Positions 1 to 5,530 of a stretch of DNA of 5,530 nucleotides are shown here, in pieces. Both the position numbers and the translations under genes were made by a program. The notes under the pieces were generated by a model. It did no database searches. It was not told where the DNA came from and was given only the letters and a program-made list of their open reading frames with translations. Numbering within the stretch: position 1 is the stretch's first letter; each line of letters begins with the position of its first letter. The stretch is from an uncultured Thermoleophilia bacterium (lineage in GTDB: Bacteria; Actinomycetota; Thermoleophilia; Gaiellales; F1-60-MAGs149). Location: positions 1 to 5,530 of the forward strand of contig CADCWC010000285.1 in assembly GCA_902806305.1 (NCBI GenBank). Reading direction: 5' to 3'.

Positions 1-1
1 C

Positions 2-991
2 GGGGCACCCCCGCACGTGCTCCGGGTCGACGTCGACGACGCCGCCTCGCTGCACGAGGCGCTCGGCCGGGCCGACGCCGTGCTGAACGCCACCTACATG
101 CGCCACAACGTGCCGGTGACCGACGCGGCGATCGCCGCCGGCGTGCACCTCGTGGACCTCGGTTCCTACCACCCCGAGACGCTCGAGCAGCTGGAGCGGG
201 GTCCCGCGGCCGAGGCGGCCGGCTGCCGGATCGTGCCCGGGTGCGGCGTGGCGCCCGGGCTCACAAACATCCTCGCCCGCCTGGGGGCCGACCGGCTCGA
301 CCACGTCGACGCGGTGCGCATGTACTCCTACATCACGCATCCGATCTGGACGTCGCCGGGGATCGTCGTGACGCGCTTCGACGCGAGCACCGGCACGTCG
401 CTGATGGTGGTCGACGGGCGGGTCGTCGAGCGGCCGTCCTTCGGCGACGAGGAGACCGTCGTCTTCCCCGAGCCCTACGGGCCGCAGGTCGTGCACCTGG
501 TCCCCCACCCCGAGCCCGTCACGCTGCCGCGCTCGATCGACGTCTCGGACGTCGTGTTCAAGGTCGGCTACCCGCCCGCGGAGACGCGCCGCATCGAGGT
601 GCTGCTCGAGCTCGGCCTCGACCGCGAGGAGGCGTTCGAGGTCGACGGCGTCGCCGTCTCGCCGCGCCGCTTCGCGGCGGCCTACATCGGTCGACGCGGG
701 ATCGGACCGGACGACACGAGCGCCAACGTCAAGCACGTGCGGGTCGAGGGCCGCCGCGGCGGGGTGCCGGTGACCGTCGTCTTCGACCTCGCGGTGGAGG
801 AGCGCGGACGGTCGGCCTCCTCGCGCATCACGGGCACGGTCGCGGCCATCGCCGTCGATCTCGTCGCGCGCGGCGGCCCGGCGGGCGTCCACCCGCCCGA
901 GGCGGCGTTCGACGCCGGGGCGTTCGTCGCGGCGCTCGCCGAGCGCGGGCTGACGGTGGCCGAGCACGAGCTGTCGGGACCGCCCCGCTGA
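2..991 (+). CDS. Saccharopine dehydrogenase / lysine 6-dehydrogenase-like oxidoreductase, 5' partial
   Basis: The reading frame is already open at base 2 and ends at TGA 989-991, giving 329 visible residues. A GTG at 17 lies inside the coding frame and is probably not the start, because in-frame codons continue upstream to the window edge. Members of this family are usually about 380-410 residues, so I infer that the N-terminal Rossmann start with its glycine-rich NAD(P) loop is missing. Visible hallmarks are the end of the nucleotide-binding domain (ADAVLNATY, then AAIAAGVHLVDLGSY), the strongly family-typical VPGCGVAPGLTN segment encoded at 233-268, and a C-terminal substrate domain ending in GVHPPEAAFDAGAF and LAERGLTV. 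Relatives oxidise the side-chain amine of lysine or split saccharopine with NAD(P)+; some members have no known reaction. The cytoplasmic enzyme lies 76 bases upstream of an aldehyde dehydrogenase, which fits an amine-to-aldehyde-to-acid route. The family call is firm; the substrate is inferred only. Confidence 0.85.
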   Translation, partial: GAPPHVLRVDVDDAASLHEALGRADAVLNATYMRHNVPVTDAAIAAGVHLVDLGSYHPETLEQLERGPAAEAAGCRIVPGCGVAPGLTNILARLGADRLDHVDAVRMYSYITHPIWTSPGIVVTRFDASTGTSLMVVDGRVVERPSFGDEETVVFPEPYGPQVVHLVPHPEPVTLPRSIDVSDVVFKVGYPPAETRRIEVLLELGLDREEAFEVDGVAVSPRRFAAAYIGRRGIGPDDTSANVKHVRVEGRRGGVPVTVVFDLAVEERGRSASSRITGTVAAIAVDLVARGGPAGVHPPEAAFDAGAFVAALAERGLTVAEHELSGPPR

Positions 992-1029
992 CGGCCGACG
1001 CCGCGGCACACGGAGCACGTCGCTCCCGG

Positions 1030-1035
1030 TAGCCT
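1030..1035 (+). promoter_or_regulatory. Possible -10 element (TAGCCT) ahead of the aldehyde dehydrogenase
   Basis: The hexamer TAGCCT, preceded by GG, matches the loose actinobacterial -10 pattern TAnnnT. It lies in the 76-base gap between the dehydrogenase stop and the aldehyde dehydrogenase ATG, about 32 bases before that start. No recognisable -35 TTGAC-like box sits 16-19 bases upstream, so support is weak. If real, the aldehyde dehydrogenase could be transcribed apart from the upstream gene. A match this short could arise by chance. Confidence 0.25.
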
Positions 1036-1067
1036 TCGTTCCCGCTCCGCGACCCGAAAGGACCGCC

Positions 1068-2570
1068 ATGGCCGCGACTGCGACCCGCGACGACTGGAAG
1101 ACCCTCGCCGACCAGGTCGAGATCCCGCACCAGGCCTTCATCGACGGCCGGTACGTCGACGCGCTCAGCGGCGAGACGTTCGACGACATCAGCCCCATCG
1201 ACGGACGCCGCCTGGCGCAGGTCGCGTCGTGCGGGTCCGCTGACGTCGACGTCGCCGTGGCCGGTGCGCGTCGGGCCTTCGAGTCCGGCGTCTGGTCCCG
1301 GAGCGCGCCGAAGCAGCGCAAGGCGGTGCTCCTGCGCCTGGCCGAGCTGATCCGCGAGCACGCCGACGAGCTCGCCGTGCTCGAGACGCTCGACATGGGC
1401 AAGCCGATCTCGGACGCGCTCGCAGACGACATGCGGCTCTCCGCCGACTGCATCCAGTACTACGGCGAGGCCGTCGACAAGGTGTACGACGAGATCGCCC
1501 CGACCGGGCCGAACGCGATCTCGATGATCCGCCGCGAGCCGCTCGGCGTCGTGGCCGCCGTCGTGCCGTGGAACTTCCCGCTGATGATGGCGGCCTGGAA
1601 GCTCGGGCCGGCCCTCGCCGCCGGCAACAGCGTCGTGCTGAAGCCCGCCGAGCAGTCGCCGCTGACGGCGCTGCGGCTGGGCGCTCTCGCCGCCGAGGCC
1701 GGGATCCCCGACGGCGTCGTGCAGGTCGTGCCGGGCGACGGGCCGGGCGCGGGGCGACCGCTCGGCCTCCACCCCGACGTCGACATGGTGACCTTCACCG
1801 GCTCGACGGAGGTCGGCAAGCTCTTCCTCCGCTACGCCGGCGAGTCGAACATGAAGCGCGTGGCGCTCGAGTGCGGCGGCAAGAGCCCGCACATCATCCT
1901 CCCGGACTGCGGCGACCTGGCCGCCGCGGCCTCGGCCGCCGCCTGGGGCGTCTTCTACAACCAGGGCGAGGTGTGCAACGCCGGCTCGCGCGTGCTGGTG
2001 CACCGCGACGTGAAGGACGCGTTCATGGAGCACCTGCTGGCGGCGGCCGGGGCGATCCGCCCGGCCGACCCGCTCGACCCGGCGGCGCGACTCGGTGCCA
2101 TGGTCGACCGCACGCAGACGGACCGGGTGCTCTCCTACATCGAGAGCGGGCGCGGCGCGGGCGCCGAGGTCGTGCTGGGCGGCAGCCAGGCCCGCACGGA
2201 GACGGGCGGCTGGTACATCGAGCCGACGATCTTCGACCGCGTCTCGAACGACATGACGATCGCCCAGGAGGAGATCTTCGGCCCCGTCCTGGCCACCATC
2301 GACGTGGCGTCGGAGGACGAGGCGATCGCCGTGGCCAACGACACGATCTACGGGCTCGCGGCCGCGGTCTGGACCGACAACATCGACCGGGCGCACCGCG
2401 TGGCCCGCGCGATCCGGGCCGGCGTCGTCTGGGTGAACACGTTCGACGCGGGCGACATCACGAGTCCGTTCGGCGGCTTCAAGCAGTCGGGCTTCGGCCG
2501 CGACAAGTCGATGCACGCCCTCGACAAGTACACCGACCTGAAGACGATCTGGGTCGCGCTGCGCGACTGA
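1068..2570 (+). CDS. puuC: NAD-dependent aldehyde dehydrogenase, PuuC/KauB type
   Basis: This complete 500-residue protein is the usual length for a class 1/2-like aldehyde dehydrogenase (E. coli PuuC is 495). It oxidises an aldehyde to the acid in the cytoplasm; PuuC acts on gamma-glutamyl-aminobutyraldehyde in putrescine breakdown, and KauB on guanidino- or aminobutyraldehyde. Catalytic features are all visible: PWNFP with Asn169, the cofactor-site KPAE with Lys192 and Glu195 (Glu favours NAD+ over NADP+), FTGSTEVG at 243-250, the general base Glu268 in LECGGK, the nucleophile Cys303 in NQGEVCNAGSR, and EEIFGP from 401. The end (GDITSPFGGFKQSG, GRDKSMHALDKYT, LKTIW) closely resembles PuuC as I remember it. 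The ATG is set by AAAGGA at 1057-1062, five bases upstream, and the N-terminus aligns with PuuC. The upstream saccharopine dehydrogenase-like gene raises the alternative that it oxidises aminoadipate semialdehyde. The enzyme class is certain; the symbol marks the subfamily, not a proven substrate. Confidence 0.93.
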   Translation: MAATATRDDWKTLADQVEIPHQAFIDGRYVDALSGETFDDISPIDGRRLAQVASCGSADVDVAVAGARRAFESGVWSRSAPKQRKAVLLRLAELIREHADELAVLETLDMGKPISDALADDMRLSADCIQYYGEAVDKVYDEIAPTGPNAISMIRREPLGVVAAVVPWNFPLMMAAWKLGPALAAGNSVVLKPAEQSPLTALRLGALAAEAGIPDGVVQVVPGDGPGAGRPLGLHPDVDMVTFTGSTEVGKLFLRYAGESNMKRVALECGGKSPHIILPDCGDLAAAASAAAWGVFYNQGEVCNAGSRVLVHRDVKDAFMEHLLAAAGAIRPADPLDPAARLGAMVDRTQTDRVLSYIESGRGAGAEVVLGGSQARTETGGWYIEPTIFDRVSNDMTIAQEEIFGPVLATIDVASEDEAIAVANDTIYGLAAAVWTDNIDRAHRVARAIRAGVVWVNTFDAGDITSPFGGFKQSGFGRDKSMHALDKYTDLKTIWVALRD

Positions 2571-2626
2571 GCCCGCGCGACGCGCCGCCGGAGGGCCGCT
2601 GACGGCGAGGTCGGACCGGGAACCAC

Positions 2627-3571
2627 GTGCATGCTACGCCGGTGCGCGCGGCCGGCTACGCCCTGATCGTCGTCAGCGCCTTCGGCGGCGCGGCCGGCGG
2701 CGTGGTCTCACGGCTCGTCTTCGACGGCGGCTGGTCGCCCCGCGACCTGGCCGCGGCGCGCGTGGTCGGCGCCGCGCTGCTGCTCGCGCCGATCGTGTTC
2801 CACGGCGCCCGGCGCCTGTCGCGCGGTGACGTCGGCGCGATCACGCTCTTCGGCGTGGTCGGGGTCGTCCTCGCCCAGTGGCTCTTCTACGAGGCGATCG
2901 CGCGGCAGGACATCGCGCTCACGCTCGTCATCGTCTTCATGGCCCCGGCACTGATCGCGGTGTACCAGCGGGTACAGCACGGCGACCGGCTCCGACGGCC
3001 CGCCGTGGTCGGGATCGCGGTGGCGCTGGCGGGCGTGACGGCGACCGCCCTCGGCGGGGGCTCGACGGCCGATGGGCTGACGCCGCTCGGCCTGGCCTTC
3101 GCCTTGGCGACGATGCTGGCCTACGCGGTCCAGGTGGTGATGGCGAGCCGCATGCCCGAGCACCTGTCCCCGGCCACCGCGACCGGTGGCGCGATGATCG
3201 TGGCGGGGGTGATCTGGCTCGTGCTGCATCCGGTCTGGACGTGGCCGGTCGGGGCACTCGACCGCGCCACGTCGCTCGGTGCCGCCACAGACCGGACGAC
3301 GCCGCTCGCGGTGCTCGTCGTGGGCGTGGCCGCGGGCACCGCGCTCATCTACTGCTGTCTCGTGGTCGGCGCCGGACGCGTCGGCCCGGGCGCGGCGAGC
3401 GTCGTCGGGATGCTCGAGCCGGCGTTCGCGGGCGTCCTCGCGTGGGTCGTGCTCCGGCAGTCGCTCACGGTCGTGCAGATCCTCGGCATCGCCGCCGCCC
3501 TCGGCGGGATCGCCACGGTGGAGTTCCAGCGCCTGCGGCGACCGGCCGCGGTGATCGCCGGCGGCGACTGA
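2627..3571 (+). CDS. EamA/DMT-superfamily membrane transporter
   Basis: This 314-residue integral membrane protein has about ten hydrophobic helices, the layout of two tandem EamA repeats. Approximate helices are 10-32, 41-60, 71-90, 96-114, 125-144, 153-174, 187-204, 226-248, 256-276 and 283-299. Repeat-like features are the ALTLVIVFMAPALIAVYQR stretch in the first half and the matching ASVVGMLEPAFAGVLAWVVL stretch in the second, both typical of drug/metabolite transporters. Known relatives export amino acids, nucleotides or other small metabolites; no substrate can be assigned here. The GTG at 2627 is chosen because GGGA at 2618-2621 lies five bases upstream and the N-terminal tail is short. 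A second in-frame GTG at 2642 is possible but has no better binding site, and the ATG at 2631 is out of frame. The gene follows the aldehyde dehydrogenase by 56 bases and is followed after two bases by a hydrolase gene, suggesting a shared transcript. Confidence 0.9.
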   Translation: MHATPVRAAGYALIVVSAFGGAAGGVVSRLVFDGGWSPRDLAAARVVGAALLLAPIVFHGARRLSRGDVGAITLFGVVGVVLAQWLFYEAIARQDIALTLVIVFMAPALIAVYQRVQHGDRLRRPAVVGIAVALAGVTATALGGGSTADGLTPLGLAFALATMLAYAVQVVMASRMPEHLSPATATGGAMIVAGVIWLVLHPVWTWPVGALDRATSLGAATDRTTPLAVLVVGVAAGTALIYCCLVVGAGRVGPGAASVVGMLEPAFAGVLAWVVLRQSLTVVQILGIAAALGGIATVEFQRLRRPAAVIAGGD

Positions 3572-3573
3572 CG

Positions 3574-4206
3574 GTGCACACGCTCTACACGTTCGGCGAC
3601 TCGATCCTCGACTGCGGACGCTACAACGCCCACGGCGTCCATCCCGGGGCGCTGCTCGTGCGCAACGACGACGCGCGCTTCCCGGAGTTCCGCGGCCGTG
3701 ACCTCGCCACGCACGGGCCGGCGCAGCTGGTGCACCGAGCCGAGGACGGCGCCACGGTCGCCGACCTCCCGCGCCAGGGGAAGGGAGTCGTGGCCGACGG
3801 CCCGGCGACGGCCCTGCTGACGGTCGGCGGCAACGACCTGCTCCGGGGGCTCGTGCTCGGAGGCGGCTTCGACGTCGAGGCCTTCGCCCGCCGGCTCGAC
3901 GCGTTCGCGGCGGCGCTGCCGATCCGCCCGCTCCTGTTCGGCAACGTCTACGACCCGTCGCTCGGCGACGACCGACGGAACTTCCTGCCCCTGCCGCCCC
4001 GCGTCGCCCGGGAGGCCCACCGCCGCCTCGACGACGCGATCGCGGACGTGGCCGGGCGTCACGGGACGCTGGTCGACCTCCACGCCCACTTCCTGACCGG
4101 GGCGCCGTCGTGGTTCACCTCGACCATCGAGCCCAGCCTCACCGGCGCCTCCGAGATCCGCCGCGCCTTCCTGCCCCACGTCCTCCCCCACGTCCCCGGG
4201 ACCTGA
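3574..4206 (+). CDS. Small SGNH/GDSL-type hydrolase with atypical block V
   Basis: This 210-residue protein has no signal peptide or membrane helix, so it is probably cytoplasmic. Block I is at the very N-terminus (TFGDSILD, nucleophile Ser10). Block II is DGATVADL with oxyanion Gly59. Block III is VGGNDLL with Asn87. The order and spacing fit SGNH hydrolases, which cleave esters or related acyl bonds. In the usual block V position the sequence reads STIEPSLTGASE: Ser183 and Glu186 stand where the catalytic Asp and His of DxxH would be expected. Other candidate residues are Asp168, His170 and His172 in DLHAHF, and His202 and His206 near the C-terminus. The GTG at 3574 is the likely start because block I begins seven residues later, and it lies two bases after the transporter stop codon, which suggests translational coupling; no strong ribosome binding site is seen. 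The fold call is solid; activity and substrate are unknown. Confidence 0.82.
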   Translation: MHTLYTFGDSILDCGRYNAHGVHPGALLVRNDDARFPEFRGRDLATHGPAQLVHRAEDGATVADLPRQGKGVVADGPATALLTVGGNDLLRGLVLGGGFDVEAFARRLDAFAAALPIRPLLFGNVYDPSLGDDRRNFLPLPPRVAREAHRRLDDAIADVAGRHGTLVDLHAHFLTGAPSWFTSTIEPSLTGASEIRRAFLPHVLPHVPGT

Positions 4207-4250
4207 GCCGGACCGGTCGCCGTCGCGGGGTACGGCCAGCCCCACCGGCC

Positions 4251-4280
4251 GGAGGCGGGCCTCCCCGCCGGCGAGGCGGG
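4251..4280 (+). repeat. GC-rich inverted repeats between the hydrolase and MMPL genes; possible terminator or attenuator-like hairpin
   Basis: The 157-base gap after the hydrolase gene contains a perfect 14-base inverted repeat, GGAGGC-GG-GCCTCC (4251-4264). Overlapping it, CCCGCC at 4264-4269 can pair either with GGCGGG at 4254-4259 (loop of four) or with GGCGGG at 4275-4280 (loop of five). The octamer GAGGCGGG occurs twice, at 4252-4259 and 4273-4280. The hairpins lie 45-74 bases after the hydrolase stop, a sensible place for a transcription terminator, but no T-run follows. Such stems are frequent by chance in DNA of this composition, so a role is only suggested. Confidence 0.3.
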
Positions 4281-4352
4281 TGCTCGGCCCGCCGTCGGCC
4301 CGGGCGGCGACGTGGCATCGTCGGCCACAGCACATCCTGATCGCCCGGTCGC

Positions 4353-4358
4353 AGGAGG
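4353..4358 (+). promoter_or_regulatory. Strong ribosome binding site AGGAGG fixing the MMPL start
   Basis: AGGAGG is a perfect anti-Shine-Dalgarno match placed five bases before the GTG at 4364. It is the best ribosome binding site in the window and settles the start of the MMPL gene, which otherwise has no ATG near the family-typical N-terminus. It suggests efficient initiation independent of the upstream genes. Confidence 0.8.
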
Positions 4359-4363
4359 ACGCC

Positions 4364-5530
4364 GTGGAGTCGCTGCTCGCCCGCATCGCCGCCGTCGCCG
4401 GTCGCCGCCGCTGGTGGTTCGTGGCGGCGTGGGTCCTCGCGCTCGTCGCGCTCGGCTCGTTCGCGGGTCGCGCGCAGGACGAGCTCTCGAGCGGCGGGTT
4501 CGAGGTCCCGGGCTCCGAGTCGCAGCGGGTCATCGACTTCTTCGAGGCGCAGGCCGACGACGGCTCACAGCCGTTCACCTTCGTCGTCGACGGACGCGAC
4601 CCGGCCTCCGCCGAGGCGCGCCTCCGTGTCGTCACCACTGCCGTGCAGCGGCTCGAGCCGCGCCTGCACGTCACGCCGGAGATCGCGCGGTCGGCCGACG
4701 GGACGACCGTGGCGGCGTTCGGCGCGGCCGCCGTGAGCCAGAACGAGGGCCTGCAGCTGGCTGAGCGCCTGAAGGCCGAGGTCCAGCGGACGACGGGCGA
4801 GGAGCGGACGTTCGTCCTCGGGGCGTCGGCGACGTACGAGACGATGCAGCGGACGATCACGTCCGACCTCGCCCGCGCCGAGACGCTGACCCTGCCCGTG
4901 GTGGCCGTCGTGCTCGTCGGCCTCTTCGGCGCGCTCGTGGCGGCGTCCCTGCCGCTCCTCCTGACGCTCGTCTCGGTGGTCGTGACGACGGGGCTCGTCT
5001 ACTTCGTCGCCGCGGAGACCGAGGTGTCGGTCTTCGCCACCACGATGGTCTCGATGATCGGCATCGGCGTCGCGGTCGACTACTCGATGTTCGTCCTCGC
5101 CCGCTTCCGCGAGGAGCTCGCCGCCGGGACGCCGCCGGACGTGGCGGTGGTCGACGCGCTGCGGACCTCCGGCACGGCCGTGGTGTTCTCCGGGCTGACG
5201 GTGATCGTCTCGCTGCTGTCGATCTGGGCCGTGCCCGTCCGGGCCGTGCAGTCGATGGCGGGCGGCGCCGTGCTCGTGGTGGCCGTGGCCGTCCTGGCGG
5301 CGGCGACGCTCCTCCCCGCGCTGCTGCACATCGCGGGCCGCCGCGTCGACCGCGGACGGATCGGGCGGCGCGGGCGAGCCGTGCGGCAGGAGCCGTCGGC
5401 CTTCTGGGGACGGTGGGTCGGTCGGATCATGCGCCGACCGCTGCCCTGGTTCCTCGGCGGGACGGCGCTGCTCGTGACCCTCACGGTTCCGGCCCTCTTC
5501 ATGGAGACGAAGAACACCTCGCTCGAGCAG
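4364..5530 (+). CDS. MMPL-family (RND superfamily) membrane transporter, 3' partial
   Basis: From GTG 4364 the frame stays open to the last base, giving 389 codons without a stop; full-length family members are usually 700 residues or more, so roughly half is present. The layout is that of an MMPL protein: a short basic cytoplasmic start, helix 1 at about 18-36, a large extracytoplasmic domain at about 37-174, then helices at about 175-195, 197-218, 226-250, 271-293 and 297-320, a basic cytoplasmic linker (about 322-358), and another helix at about 361-380. The hallmark GVAVDYSMFVLARFREE segment is present, with Asp239-Tyr240 as the likely proton-relay pair, followed by TSGTAVVFSGLTV. Relatives use the proton gradient to export lipids, cell-envelope precursors or drugs; the substrate here is unknown. 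No TetR-type regulator is seen within the window. The 157-base gap and strong ribosome binding site suggest its own transcription unit. Confidence 0.92.
   Translation, partial: MESLLARIAAVAGRRRWWFVAAWVLALVALGSFAGRAQDELSSGGFEVPGSESQRVIDFFEAQADDGSQPFTFVVDGRDPASAEARLRVVTTAVQRLEPRLHVTPEIARSADGTTVAAFGAAAVSQNEGLQLAERLKAEVQRTTGEERTFVLGASATYETMQRTITSDLARAETLTLPVVAVVLVGLFGALVAASLPLLLTLVSVVVTTGLVYFVAAETEVSVFATTMVSMIGIGVAVDYSMFVLARFREELAAGTPPDVAVVDALRTSGTAVVFSGLTVIVSLLSIWAVPVRAVQSMAGGAVLVVAVAVLAAATLLPALLHIAGRRVDRGRIGRRGRAVRQEPSAFWGRWVGRIMRRPLPWFLGGTALLVTLTVPALFMETKNTSLEQ

Noticed and set aside
17..19. GTG as the true start of the first gene
   Set aside because: Codons in the same frame remain open to the window edge, no ribosome binding site can be judged, and starting here would remove most of the nucleotide-binding domain.
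828..2516. A 562-codon open frame on the minus strand, opposite the aldehyde dehydrogenase and the end of the first gene
   Set aside because: Its translation is a low-complexity mix rich in Arg, Asp, His, Val and Gly with no domain, as expected opposite a GC-biased gene. The + strand gene beneath it has a complete, well-conserved enzyme sequence.
1568..2602. A 344-codon + strand open frame inside the aldehyde dehydrogenase gene
   Set aside because: It is an Arg/Gly/Ala-rich out-of-frame reading of a gene with an intact catalytic sequence and shows no domain of its own.
2878..3573. An in-frame upstream extension of the hydrolase reading frame, running through the transporter gene
   Set aside because: The extension is Arg/Gly/Ala-rich noise overlapping the transporter in another frame, while the SGNH block I begins right after the GTG at 3574. 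A fusion is not supported.
4312..4764. A 150-codon + strand open frame overlapping the MMPL start in another frame
   Set aside because: It is Arg-rich, lacks a ribosome binding site, and conflicts with the MMPL frame, which has a perfect AGGAGG and family-typical sequence.
3349..4860. A 503-codon minus-strand open frame opposite the transporter end, the hydrolase and the MMPL start
   Set aside because: It spans three unrelated + strand genes and an intergenic gap, changes composition along its length and shows no recognisable motif. It is a high-GC shadow.
4565..5329. A 254-codon minus-strand open frame opposite the MMPL gene
   Set aside because: Its translation is His/Asp/Arg/Gly-rich low-complexity sequence, the typical antisense image of membrane-helix codons in GC-rich DNA.

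Overview
The window is very GC-rich DNA, with G or C at most third codon positions. It carries five protein-coding genes, all on the + strand, closely packed and cut at both ends. GTG starts, purine-rich ribosome binding sites and the protein types suggest a high-GC actinobacterium. A soil lineage such as the Thermoleophilia would fit, but that is a guess from overall style and not from a marker gene. I see no rRNA, tRNA, CRISPR array, insertion sequence, attachment site or origin, and no non-coding stretch over 160 bases.

Left part (2-2570): the 3' part of a saccharopine dehydrogenase / lysine 6-dehydrogenase-like oxidoreductase. After 76 bases comes a complete 500-residue aldehyde dehydrogenase of the PuuC/KauB type with all catalytic residues in place. 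Together they could oxidise an amino acid or diamine to an aldehyde (or cyclic imine) and then to the acid, as in lysine or polyamine catabolism. The exact substrate cannot be read from the sequence.

Middle part (2627-4206): a ten-helix EamA/DMT-type transporter. Two bases after its stop codon begins a small cytoplasmic SGNH/GDSL-type hydrolase of 210 residues. The two look translationally coupled. The hydrolase keeps blocks I, II and III (Ser10, Gly59, Asn87), but its block V region has Ser and Glu where the usual Asp and His of the DxxH motif should be. This is the most unusual point in the window.

Right part (4207-5530): a 157-base gap with GC-rich, mutually exclusive inverted repeats, then an excellent AGGAGG site and a GTG start. 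These open an MMPL-family (RND superfamily) membrane protein, of which the first 389 codons are present before the window ends.

Overall this looks like an ordinary chromosomal metabolic and transport neighbourhood. I found no convincing sign of a new multi-gene system. The long open frames on the minus strand are best explained as high-GC shadows.
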